This document shows positions 7,497-15,055 of a stretch of 17,040 nt of DNA, piece by piece. The number at the start of each line of letters is the position of its first letter. Within the stretch, counting starts at the first letter, position 1. Both the position numbers and the translations under genes were made by a program. This DNA is from Firmicutes bacterium UBA3932 (GTDB lineage: Bacteria > Bacillota > Clostridia > Peptostreptococcales > Anaerovoracaceae), in contig DGEG01000035.1 in the NCBI GenBank assembly GCA_002385825.1, positions 1,511-18,550 of the forward strand, in the 5' to 3' direction. The notes under the pieces were generated by a model. The model worked only from the letters and a program-made list of their open reading frames with translations. It was not told where the DNA came from and did not search any database.

Positions 7497-7844
7497 CTAT
7501 TCCTCATACAAGATGTTTTTTACAACAAATTCTCTCCCACCGAGGATGGTTTTGCTCCGGCTGTGGCACTGCGGGCATTTGCCCTCATTTTTCATAATGT
7601 TATACAGTGTTTTGCATTCATCACACAGCCCCTGCCCGCGAATAACCTCTACTAATAATTTAGATTCCTTTAGTACCTCCCTGTTTTCAATTATTAATGG
7701 ATAGTATTTTTCCAGAAACACAGGGAGTATCCCGGAAAGCTCACCAACCTCAACAGTGATCGAGATGATTTTCTTCAAGCCGTTTTCGGCTGCAACTTTT
7801 TCGGCAAGTTCTGCCATCTTATACAGAAGGCCAATTTCATGCAT
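7497..7844 (-). CDS. HypA/HybF-type nickel metallochaperone, copy B
   Basis: A 115-residue HypA paralogue, beginning MHEIG (nickel-binding His2, Glu3), with VEVGELSGILPVF near 31-43 and zinc ligands Cys74/Cys77 (CDEC) and Cys90/Cys93 (CPQC). It is the HypA nearest to hypB and so the best candidate for the HypB partner. Only 11 bases separate it from the stop of Fe-S/flavoprotein B, with AAGGCGG as ribosome site, so the pair is surely co-transcribed. Confidence 0.92.
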   Translation of the reverse strand: MHEIGLLYKMAELAEKVAAENGLKKIISITVEVGELSGILPVFLEKYYPLIIENREVLKESKLLVEVIRGQGLCDECKTLYNIMKNEGKCPQCHSRSKTILGGREFVVKNILYEE

Positions 7845-7855
7845 AGTTTACCGCC

Positions 7856-10573
7856 TTACTTTCCTTGTTCGGTTTCTTTAGCAATTATACCTCCAAGCGT
7901 AGTCAGCAGATCCTCGTATTGCAAACCCCATGCGTCGTACTCTTTTGTAAGGGTGATGGCATCAAACTTGCAACGGGTTGTACATAACCCACAACCGATG
8001 CAGAGGTTTTTATCCACGCGGGCAACACCACAGCTTAAACAGCGCTCTGTTTCCTTCTTAATTTGTTTGTCTGTTAATGTCCCACGGTGGTCCCTGAAGG
8101 TCTTTGTATATTCCTTGTATATCCTGGGACGTTGACGGGGCATTTTATCATAACAACTCAGATCTACATTATCCTTGTCCAGATGATGTAACCTCCTGCG
8201 ATCACGTCCAAGTACGAGATTGTGTCCCCAAACAAAACGGTGCAAGGATTCTGCAGCTTCCTTACCGGCTGCAATCGCATCAATAGCGAACTTCGGGCCG
8301 GTATAGACATCACCGCCTACAAAAACGTCAGGTTCTGCCGTCTGATAAACCTCAAATGGAGTTGGCAAATGATATGTTTCGGACTCCAACCCTGCCGCCG
8401 GTGCCATCTGGAATGTAACAACCTCCTCTATAGGAACCGTCTTTGCAGTATTATCAAGGTTCAGTTCAACCTTGCTGCCATCCAGCAGATTGCCCCATTC
8501 GATAGACTGGCCAATGGCGACAAGAACACTGTTACATTCAACAGTTATCGTTTCATTTTCGTCATATTTGGGATTAAAACGCTGTTCCTCATCGAATACG
8601 CTGATACACTTCTTGAATTCTACGCCGCACACCACACCGTCTTTGGTTAAAATACGCTTCGGCCCCCACCCGTTGTTGATTGAAATGCCTTCAGCTTCTG
8701 TATCCTCTATTTCTTCTGAAGATGCAGGCATGTCTTCCCGGGACTCAAGACAATAAAGTGCAACGTCATCCGAACCTTTGCGAATTGCCGTTCTGGCAAC
8801 GTCTACAGCAACATTGCCACCGCCAATGACGATTGTCTTTCCGGCCACAGTCAGATCGTTTTGTTTTCCAAGGTTAACGTTTTTAAGGAAGTCAATGCCG
8901 GATATGACACCCTTAGCATCTTCGCCTTCTATTCCAAGCTTTTTACCACCCTGTGCTCCGATTGCCAGATAAAAACCCTTGTAGCCAGCCATGCGTAATT
9001 CATCCAGTGTAATATATTTTCCGACCTCTGCACCGGTAACGAATTTGACGCCCATTTCGCGTAAAAGATCAATTTCGGCTTCAATGATGTTCTTTTCCAA
9101 ACGGAAGGAGGGAATGCCCAGTGTCAGCATGCCGCCGAGCCTTTTCTCTTTCTCAAAGACGGTAACGTCATGCCCGAGCACAGTCAGATAGTAAGCACAG
9201 GATAAACCGGCGGGACCGGAACCAGCAACAGCGATTTTATGCCCCCTGTCATTGATGTTTTTAGGAACGAAACGCGTTTCGGCGAACAAATCCTTTTCTG
9301 CGATAAATTTCTTGATATCATCGATAGCAATCGCTTCATCTAAATCACCACGGGTGCAGGCCTCTTCACATGGACGGTTACAAATACTGCCACATACCGC
9401 GGGCAAGGGGTTATCTTTTTTGATGAGTTCCAGCGCATCCAGAAATTTCCCCTGTGCCGCCAGCTTGATATAACCCTGGACAGCAATGTGGGCCGGGCAT
9501 TTAGTCTTGCAGGGTGAGGTACCTGTTTCTTGTACAACATAATCGCGTTCGGTTAAAAGATCCGCTCTCCAGTTCTCTTCACCTTTGTATTCCGGGTTGC
9601 CGGGTATCACTGCATCCTTGATTTCAATGGGCTTCTTTTCACAGAGCTGCTGCCCCAGTTTTACGGCGTTCATCGGGCAAACCTCTACACACTGGCCGCA
9701 GGCAGAACATTTTTCAGGGTCCACCCCGGCACAGTAATTTGAGCGAACCATATCCGGGGTATTGCAATACCATCCGGTTCTTAACGCAGCGCAGGAAGAC
9801 CAGTGGCAATTGCAGATGAAGGTAGATTCTTCAGGACCATAAATGTTTGTAAGTTGATGCACAAAACCCTTTTCTTCAGCATTACGCAAAATTTCATAAC
9901 ATTCTTCCTTAGTAATGCGCCTTGCCTTACCGGTACGGATGGTGTTTTCTGCTAGATAGCCCATAGAAATACACCATTCGCCCTCAAGATCATGCCCAAG
10001 TTCACCGTTCATACGACGGGTATGGCGGCATTCACAGGGGGCAACAGCAAGGGAGGGATGATACTTTTCAATCCAGTAGGACACTTCTTCCAGCTTAACG
10101 CGTTTTGATTCGTTTTCAATAGCCTTTTGTATTGGCAATACTCGTACAAGGCCGGTACCCATGGGAAAATATCTGGAAAATTTCTTGTTCAGATCCTGAA
10201 TGTACTGTGGAAAAGCATAGGCCATTTGGGGGTACTTTTCAACACGCCAGTAGTCCATTGCCCCCATTTCCATGCTACCGGGAACAAAAACCGGCAAATA
10301 GACACGGTCAACACCGTTTTCGTCGGTCATGTACTCAACAATGCCTACATGCACCATTTCATCAAGGAGTTTGGCTGTATATTCAACCGATTTGCCGATG
10401 CGCTCTGCGACCGTGTGAACATATGTGGGTTTACGCAGTTCGATCTTAAGTGCAGTATCAACCATTTCGTCCGTTAATATCGCGTCCCAAAAAATATACT
10501 CAGATGAAGTCTCGGTTGGATTTTGATTCAACGCATTGATATGTGTTATCAATTTTGCTAAATTTTCACGCAT
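7856..10573 (-). CDS. Fe-S protein B fused to a GltD/NfnB-like FAD-NAD(P)H oxidoreductase
   Basis: A 905-residue fusion. Residues 1-300 match Fe-S proteins A and C: CECR at 180-183, Cys201, CNCx4C (Cys254/256/261), then one 4Fe-4S motif C289/292/295/299. Residues ~350-800 are the small-subunit glutamate synthase/NfnB module: N-terminal Fe-S cysteines 355, 359, 394, 398, 402, 406; FAD site GSGPAG at 451-456; NAD(P)H site GGGNVA at 584-589; FAD motif FVGGDV at 751-756. A C-terminal ferredoxin follows (Cys845/848, then C858/861/864/868). It probably moves electrons between NAD(P)H and the Fe-S centres, in contrast to paralogues A and C, which must get electrons elsewhere. AGGAGGAG precedes the ATG. 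hypA-B follows 11 bases later. True glutamate synthase activity is unlikely, as no large subunit is seen. Confidence 0.9.
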   Translation of the reverse strand: MRENLAKLITHINALNQNPTETSSEYIFWDAILTDEMVDTALKIELRKPTYVHTVAERIGKSVEYTAKLLDEMVHVGIVEYMTDENGVDRVYLPVFVPGSMEMGAMDYWRVEKYPQMAYAFPQYIQDLNKKFSRYFPMGTGLVRVLPIQKAIENESKRVKLEEVSYWIEKYHPSLAVAPCECRHTRRMNGELGHDLEGEWCISMGYLAENTIRTGKARRITKEECYEILRNAEEKGFVHQLTNIYGPEESTFICNCHWSSCAALRTGWYCNTPDMVRSNYCAGVDPEKCSACGQCVEVCPMNAVKLGQQLCEKKPIEIKDAVIPGNPEYKGEENWRADLLTERDYVVQETGTSPCKTKCPAHIAVQGYIKLAAQGKFLDALELIKKDNPLPAVCGSICNRPCEEACTRGDLDEAIAIDDIKKFIAEKDLFAETRFVPKNINDRGHKIAVAGSGPAGLSCAYYLTVLGHDVTVFEKEKRLGGMLTLGIPSFRLEKNIIEAEIDLLREMGVKFVTGAEVGKYITLDELRMAGYKGFYLAIGAQGGKKLGIEGEDAKGVISGIDFLKNVNLGKQNDLTVAGKTIVIGGGNVAVDVARTAIRKGSDDVALYCLESREDMPASSEEIEDTEAEGISINNGWGPKRILTKDGVVCGVEFKKCISVFDEEQRFNPKYDENETITVECNSVLVAIGQSIEWGNLLDGSKVELNLDNTAKTVPIEEVVTFQMAPAAGLESETYHLPTPFEVYQTAEPDVFVGGDVYTGPKFAIDAIAAGKEAAESLHRFVWGHNLVLGRDRRRLHHLDKDNVDLSCYDKMPRQRPRIYKEYTKTFRDHRGTLTDKQIKKETERCLSCGVARVDKNLCIGCGLCTTRCKFDAITLTKEYDAWGLQYEDLLTTLGGIIAKETEQGK

Positions 10574-10592
10574 ATTATTCTCCTCCTATTGC

Positions 10593-10651
10593 GTTATAAG
10601 CCGTAAGTTGTAAAAGGTAATAATTCTTACAACAGCTAATAAAGTTATAAC
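10593..10651. repeat. nested inverted repeats between hypA-C and Fe-S/flavoprotein B
   Basis: An outer pair GTTATAA (10593-10599)/TTATAAC (10645-10651) encloses an inner pair GTTGTAA (10607-10613)/TTACAAC (10627-10633). The 104-base gap could fold into a weak two-stem structure just before the strong ribosome site of the fusion gene. GTTATAAC at 10644-10651 is itself a palindrome, so an operator is an alternative. Confidence 0.4.
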
Positions 10652-10677
10652 TCTGTTAAGCAAATGCTCAACTATAT

Positions 10678-11031
10678 TCAGAGCACATCTATTGCTTTTA
10701 CAATAAATTCCTGGCCTGTATATGGGGCAAGGTTGAAGCCGCGGCATTTCGGACAGGAAAGATGTTCAAAGCCTTTACGCGAATCGACCGGAAAAACCTC
10801 GTTGCAGGTATGGCAGATACAAGTTAAGGGAATCACATTGATCTTTAATACAGCTCCCTCAGCAATCGTACCCCTTGCCAAATACAGGAAGCATTTCTGC
10901 AATAGATCTTCTACAATGTCTCGCATCTCCCCGATCTCCAAGTGCACACCGACCACCCTATTAACTTTGCTGACTTCGGCATGTCTGATAACAAGCTGCA
11001 ACAGGCTTTTTGTAACTGATAATTCATGCAT
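10678..11031 (-). CDS. HypA/HybF-type nickel metallochaperone, copy C
   Basis: A 117-residue HypA paralogue. Seen here: MHELSVTKSLL at the N-terminus (His2 nickel ligand), HLEIGEMRDI near 30-39, zinc ligands Cys73/Cys76 (CHTC) and Cys93/Cys96 (CPKC), and an extra Cys71. The open frame reaches 11142, adding a hydrophobic 37-residue lead, but GGAGAAGG lies eight bases before the ATG at 11031 and HypA proteins must begin Met-His, so the long form is rejected. It follows Fe-S protein C after a 193-base gap, longer than in the other two pairs. That gap contains only weak inverted repeats, for example CCCGGAC 11094-11100 with GTCCGGG 11126-11132. Confidence 0.9.
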   Translation of the reverse strand: MHELSVTKSLLQLVIRHAEVSKVNRVVGVHLEIGEMRDIVEDLLQKCFLYLARGTIAEGAVLKINVIPLTCICHTCNEVFPVDSRKGFEHLSCPKCRGFNLAPYTGQEFIVKAIDVL

Positions 11032-11224
11032 TCGCAGTACCTTCTCCAGATAAATATAGGCAATAACTGTCATGAAATTTTTAGGAAACCATGCCCGGAC
11101 CAGTGCAAATGCAAGGAAACACATAGTCCGGGATGGATTCATAAATTATGCTGTTAGGGCCAGTTATTGCAGAATTGTGACTTTAACCTATCCCATCTTA
11201 TGTGGCCCGACCTACACAGACCAA

Positions 11225-12343
11225 TCAGATTTCGCTGCGTTCTTTCCGGATAGCTTGCATTTTTTCATAAGCATCGAACAAGGTATCCTGCAAGGGGAGG
11301 ATCTCATCGTCGCTCTTCTTAACCAGGGATCTGGCATCTTCAGAACAATTGATGACACACTGGCCACAGCCGACACAACGGTCAGGCTCTTTAACGACAG
11401 ACTTTTTCTCGTCATCAAGAGCACAACACTTTGTCGGGCACTTGGTAACGCAGATGCCGCAGCCGATACATTTATTACGGTCAATAGTAATTCTGTAATG
11501 GGAAACATGTGCGGTTGCAGGACCGCCAAAGCTCTTGGTCATCTGGAGAAGACCGCATCTGTCAACATCACAGCTGCACATGACTTCGCCTTCCTTGGAA
11601 TTTGCCACGTGCAGGCACAACCCCATGTCGATGCTTTCCTTGATTAAATCGAGGGCTTCCTGCATGGTGAGCTCTCGACCGATCCCAATGTCGATATAAA
11701 AACGAGCCATATCATCAAAGGCCAGACAGACTTCTTTACGGGGATCATCATAACCGCCACCTGCGGCAGTCGTTATCCGGCACAGGCATTTGGAAACGGC
11801 AAACAGCTTTTTGGATTTGATATGCTCCACCGCATCATCATAAGGTAATACTTCGCTACCAACAACCAGATTGGAATTGATCGGTATGGAACGGAAAAAG
11901 GGAATCTCAGTGCTTCCGAACCACTGTTTACCCCAAATCTCGGCGGCATGTTCACTATAATCCTGAAGCCAGTCGGCTTTGCCTTCTTTGATGTCTTTGT
12001 CGACATTATCAACATTGAATTCCAAAAATCCATGTGCTACGGGGACCACGCGGTAAGAATTTTTCTCACCCTCAAGGCGTCTTCTGTAAATGAGACCTTT
12101 CATAGTCAGGTCTTCCAGGATCTTTTCCGCTTCTTCGACTTTTCTGCCGGAAATTTTTGCATAATCGTCAGCGGTGAAGAACTTATCGACTTCCATTTCC
12201 AGTACATGGGCAGCGTCCTCTGGCGTAAAGAATCTTTCCAGCAGGGCGAATTCTACACCTCTGCTGGTTGGACCGTAGCCAAACGCAAGTGAATTCAAAC
12301 GATCCCTTAATTTTACATAGATTTCTGCCGGTTCCTCCTTCAA
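11225..12343 (-). CDS. Fe-S protein C: six-cysteine domain plus two 4Fe-4S motifs, paired with hypA-C
   Basis: A 372-residue protein using TTG at 12343, which has AAAGAGGGTG upstream. The frame opens at another TTG, 12376, which lacks a ribosome site. The N-terminus (~35-115) resembles the helical/winged region of proteins A and B. The shared signature follows: CLCR (Cys186/188), Cys206, and CSCx4C (Cys256/258/263). Two ferredoxin motifs come next, C292/295/298/302 and C323/326/329/333, then a ~40-residue charged helical tail absent from A. It is the first gene of the large block, preceded by an unusually long untranslated leader. The role is presumably electron transfer or metal-site assembly with HypA-C; the specific reaction is unknown. 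Confidence 0.85.
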   Translation of the reverse strand: MKEEPAEIYVKLRDRLNSLAFGYGPTSRGVEFALLERFFTPEDAAHVLEMEVDKFFTADDYAKISGRKVEEAEKILEDLTMKGLIYRRRLEGEKNSYRVVPVAHGFLEFNVDNVDKDIKEGKADWLQDYSEHAAEIWGKQWFGSTEIPFFRSIPINSNLVVGSEVLPYDDAVEHIKSKKLFAVSKCLCRITTAAGGGYDDPRKEVCLAFDDMARFYIDIGIGRELTMQEALDLIKESIDMGLCLHVANSKEGEVMCSCDVDRCGLLQMTKSFGGPATAHVSHYRITIDRNKCIGCGICVTKCPTKCCALDDEKKSVVKEPDRCVGCGQCVINCSEDARSLVKKSDDEILPLQDTLFDAYEKMQAIRKERSEI

Positions 12344-12375
12344 AAAAACACCCTCTTTCTTAATGTTTTGCTTCA

Positions 12376-12397
12376 AAAATCATGGTAAAATCATGGT
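12376..12397. repeat. 11-base tandem repeat just upstream of Fe-S protein C
   Basis: AAAATCATGGT occurs twice head to tail (12376-12386 and 12387-12397), about 35-55 bases before the chosen start, next to the small palindrome GTTACAATAAC. It could be a regulator site or translational element. Confidence 0.35.
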
Positions 12398-12591
12398 GTT
12401 ACAATAACATGAAATTCACATCCAAATTTTCCTATAAATATCCTTAATTAACCAAATCAAAATGTAGTAGCCTTTTAAGCCTGCATTCAAATGATAACCG
12501 CTCGCTCACGATATTAACCGATAGCAGGTCCAGGTATATTCCTTTTTACTTTAGCATAATAATCGTAAAGGCCTTAAATAATCGCATCAAT

Positions 12592-12689
12592 GGTAAATAC
12601 CGGTTCGCCCGAATATCACCTCCAACTATGAAGATATCTTCGTCAGTAGCTTGCTACATCTCGGTGCTTAATTTAGACCACCCTAGGGT
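12592..12689. promoter_or_regulatory. palindrome-rich leader of the Fe-S C/hyp block
   Basis: Within 100 bases there are four perfect short palindromes: GGTAAATACC (12592-12601, with a 2-base centre), GAAGATATCTTC (12630-12641), GTAGCTTGCTAC (12646-12657, 2-base centre) and ACCCTAGGGT (12680-12689). They lie in the ~420-base stretch between the candidate promoter and Fe-S protein C. A structured leader RNA or multiple protein sites would both fit. I do not recognise a known riboswitch class. No intact gene is seen in 12377-12894. Confidence 0.4.
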
Positions 12690-12770
12690 TTAGTTGCCTT
12701 TTGCCGCCTCCCAAAATTTTGCCCCAATTGGTCGGTAAGTTTAAACAGATCCTCCTTTACTTTTTTATTA

Positions 12771-12799
12771 ATTATACACAGACACCAAAAAGATGAACA
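12771..12799 (-). promoter_or_regulatory. candidate promoter of the Fe-S C/hyp block
   Basis: On the minus strand TATAAT (12776-12771) is a perfect -10. TGTTCA (12799-12794) sits 17 bases upstream as a poor -35, matching at three of six positions. A poor -35 overlapped by a palindrome suggests an activator- or repressor-controlled promoter. Transcription from here would give a leader of about 420 bases. Confidence 0.45.
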
Positions 12800-12831
12800 T
12801 GTTTTGAGCTATTAAAAAAAGTCAACATGTT
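12796..12831. promoter_or_regulatory. paired AACATGTT palindromes (candidate operator)
   Basis: The palindrome AACATGTT occurs at 12796-12803 and 12824-12831, with starts 28 bases apart; the second extends to CAACATGTTG. The first overlaps the weak -35 of the candidate promoter. Spacing near 2.7 helical turns would suit a dimer-of-dimers regulator. Confidence 0.45.
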
Positions 12832-12894
12832 GTGTGCTTACTACATCAATTCTATATCCTAGGTATATGCTTATGTGATAATATTCACATAAAG

Positions 12895-12931
12895 AAAAGG
12901 CTTTTTGTGCTGCTAGCACAAAAAGCCTTTT
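12895..12931. terminator. strong terminator downstream of the SLC13-type transporter
   Basis: AAAAGGCTTTTTGTGC (12895-12910) and its exact reverse complement (12916-12931) form a 16-bp stem with a 5-base loop. On the minus strand it ends CCTTTTCTTT, a usable T tract, about 140 bases after the transporter stop. It isolates the transporter transcript from the hyp block. Confidence 0.85.
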
Positions 12932-13070
12932 AGAAGTTTTCTCGTTATTTGCTTGTTGAATCGGCCGGATGGAATTGGATATAACCCATCAATGGAATAC
13001 GCTATACGCTCGACCCCAGGCCATAAGGGCTATGCTGCCAGCCTTCTGACATTTAGGTATTCAAATTATA

Positions 13071-14459
13071 CTAGTAACCCAGAAGGCTTACCAATACCGG
13101 TATAAGCAAAGCAGCTACTAATATCATGATTATGCTCGGCACGATCCCCGCTTTAATCATGTCACTCATCTTGTAGTATCCTTTGCCGAATGTAATCAGG
13201 GGAACAGTATCAATGGGGAGCAGGTAGGTGACATTGGACCAAAAGGCGGTAATCAGGGCAAAAGATGCCGCGCTTAAGGAAGCTATGCCAGCTACCTCTA
13301 CCATAGCCACAAGGGCAAGACCTACTACTGCCGGGCCGGTAGGAATAATAACATGCAGGATAGAGGTTAAGGCTGAAGCTATTACGTTAGTTACCATGCC
13401 CGACCAAGTGGCGGCATCTGACATAACAGTATTGACCAGCCAGCTTGCTGCCCCAGTATTGACGAGGCCCGCAGCGATAGATTGTATACCGCCAATCATA
13501 ATCAGTGCTTCCCAGGAACTGTTGGAAACGAACTCCTTCCATGTCAAGACCTTGATACCGGGGAAGAAGAATAAGCACATTCCTGCCACGGCCACCACGG
13601 TAGTGTCAATAATGGGGAACCAGGTGCTGGAGATCCAGAAGATAAACATCAATCCTATGATAGCCAGCACTTTTTTTTCCTGTATATCCAGTTTTCCGGC
13701 TTCGGCGATAATTTTCTCCAATTCTGCCCTGGCCTGGCTGGAAATGGGTTCCGGTTTATGGACCAACGTTACCCACCAGCTCACAACAAAAACTCCGATG
13801 ATGGCCATGGGGATGCCAACAATCATCCAATCGAGGAACCTGATCCAAATACCCGTGGCGTCTTTAAGCATGTGCAGGGCCAGTATATTAATCGGTGAGC
13901 CGGCCGGAGTCGAAAAGCCTCCCATAACAGAGCCGTAGGCTACACCGATCATCAAGCACTTTCCCAGATTGCTTGTCCCCGGCACGGGGTCTCCGTTAGC
14001 TTTGAGGATAGCTATCCCCAACCCCATAAATAAAGCCGCGGTGGGGACATTGGACATAATAGCAGAGAGTGCTGCCGTTGCAAACACGAAACCGAGTACC
14101 AGTTTCTTGGAGCTATTACCGGACCACTTTAACATTAAGCCGGCAATTCTATTGGGAATCTTGGTGTTAAGCAGCGCAGCCGTCATGGCAAACGTGGCCA
14201 GAACAAAGAAAAACACCGCGCTTATGAACTCTTTCCAAACGGAAGACAGTTCCATTATTCCGAGGTACGGCATTAAAATCATTAAGAGAAACGTGGTAAT
14301 TGCCAAAGGAAGCGCTTCTGTAACCCAAAGGATGATGCCGGCAATAAGCAGGCCAATAGATGCCTGGGCTGGTCCTGTAAGCCCTTCCGCTTCGGGTAGA
14401 AGAATAAATAAAATCATTACTGCCAACGCTAGCATAAATCCGATAATGGATTTCTTCAT
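13071..14459 (-). CDS. SLC13/DASS-family anion (dicarboxylate-type) transporter
   Basis: A 462-residue membrane permease with about a dozen hydrophobic segments, of normal length for the divalent anion:Na+ symporter family. Family marks: WVTEALPLAIT at 45-55, GGFSTPAGSPINIL at 180-193, and a long amphipathic loop around 235-265. The two Na+/substrate motifs, usually Ser-Asn-Thr, are altered: SNVPTAA at 136-142 and IPTGPA at 372-377. That puts the substrate and coupling ion in doubt; candidates are dicarboxylates, sulfate-like anions or related acids. GGGGATGG is the ribosome site. It is monocistronic, between a decayed gene upstream and a strong terminator downstream. It may supply the substrate of the pathway controlled by the PucR regulator, which is inference from location only. 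Confidence 0.85.
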   Translation of the reverse strand: MKKSIIGFMLALAVMILFILLPEAEGLTGPAQASIGLLIAGIILWVTEALPLAITTFLLMILMPYLGIMELSSVWKEFISAVFFFVLATFAMTAALLNTKIPNRIAGLMLKWSGNSSKKLVLGFVFATAALSAIMSNVPTAALFMGLGIAILKANGDPVPGTSNLGKCLMIGVAYGSVMGGFSTPAGSPINILALHMLKDATGIWIRFLDWMIVGIPMAIIGVFVVSWWVTLVHKPEPISSQARAELEKIIAEAGKLDIQEKKVLAIIGLMFIFWISSTWFPIIDTTVVAVAGMCLFFFPGIKVLTWKEFVSNSSWEALIMIGGIQSIAAGLVNTGAASWLVNTVMSDAATWSGMVTNVIASALTSILHVIIPTGPAVVGLALVAMVEVAGIASLSAASFALITAFWSNVTYLLPIDTVPLITFGKGYYKMSDMIKAGIVPSIIMILVAALLIPVLVSLLGY

Positions 14460-14582
14460 AAAAAAACCATCCCCTTTTTTAGATATTGCTGTCTCTAGTA
14501 TGCGACCGCTGATTCAGATTGCACTAAATTGAGAAGCTTGGTTTGTCAAAAAACGAAAGGACCAGCCAATTCTAGTGTTATT

Positions 14583-14588
14583 ATTATA
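14583..14588 (-). promoter_or_regulatory. candidate -10 for the transporter gene
   Basis: A perfect TATAAT on the minus strand at 14588-14583, about 125 bases before the transporter ATG. No good -35 is present at 17 bases, so this is a weak assignment. Confidence 0.3.
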
Positions 14589-14639
14589 GTACAATGTGTG
14601 GTTTTTAGAAATATTTTTAAGCTAGAAGCGCTATCGTGG

Positions 14640-14936
14640 CATAACCTCCTGTCAGGTTCAAATTCTGCAAAAGCGCCTTTTACATCTACTCCTTTTATCG
14701 CGTTAGTGCCGCCATTTCAATGATATCTGTTTGTATCATGGTAAGGGAGTTGTATTAAGCGACGGATTATCGGTGTCGAGGATCTTGCTTGCCGGACGAG
14801 CCAATACGATTACCAGCCCGGTAACATCCGTAACTGTTATCCTGGTTGGTTCAGGTGTTGGCACAGGGGTGGGGGCGGAAACCGGTTCACTTTTCAGGAA
14901 AATTTTTCCATAAAGTAAATAATGGCACCCGGGCAT
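14640..14936 (-). pseudogene. decayed ABC-transporter solute-binding protein (periplasmic binding, iron/cobalamin-type) fragment
   Basis: The minus strand from 14936 reads a Pro-rich linker SAPTPVPTPEPT, then RITVTDVTGLVIVLARPASK. This matches the start of PeriBP_2-type binding proteins (a typical form is ITVTDMTGREVTLPKPAE). The frame stops at 14736. In another frame, around 14714-14650, NGGTNAIKGVDVKG fits the GG-x-x-I-x-G-V-D segment that follows in such proteins. There is no lipoprotein signal and most of the protein is missing. A fragment with frameshifts is the best reading. These proteins capture siderophores, haem, cobalamin or metal chelates; which one cannot be said. Confidence 0.45.
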
Positions 14937-15055
14937 ACGTTATGCAGATAGTTACATAACTCTCTTTAATTATAAACTACAAGTCAACTGGATGCAAGGG
15001 AGAAAATGGCGTGGGAATCAGGTTAACAATTAATAGCGACCCTCTGAAGTGACAA

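Noticed and set aside
10127..10477. Plus-strand frames antisense to the Fe-S/flavoprotein fusion
   Set aside because: They are shadows of a strongly supported gene, lacking ribosome sites or motifs.
11032..11142. N-terminal extension of HypA-C to 11142
   Set aside because: HypA proteins start Met-His-Glu; the ribosome site GGAGAAGG supports 11031, and the extension has no ribosome site.
12660..12700. AGGGTGGT on the minus strand as a T-box motif
   Set aside because: The T-box core needs TGGNACCGCG and a following terminator; the next bases are TCTAAATT and no terminator or specifier arm is seen.
12344..12770. NiCo, Moco or c-di-GMP riboswitch in the leader
   Set aside because: I looked for their conserved cores by eye and found no convincing match; only short palindromes can be supported.
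14731..14913. Plus-strand 60-codon frame with Gly-rich end
   Set aside because: It is the complement of the binding-protein remnant, whose minus-strand reading has family-like motifs.
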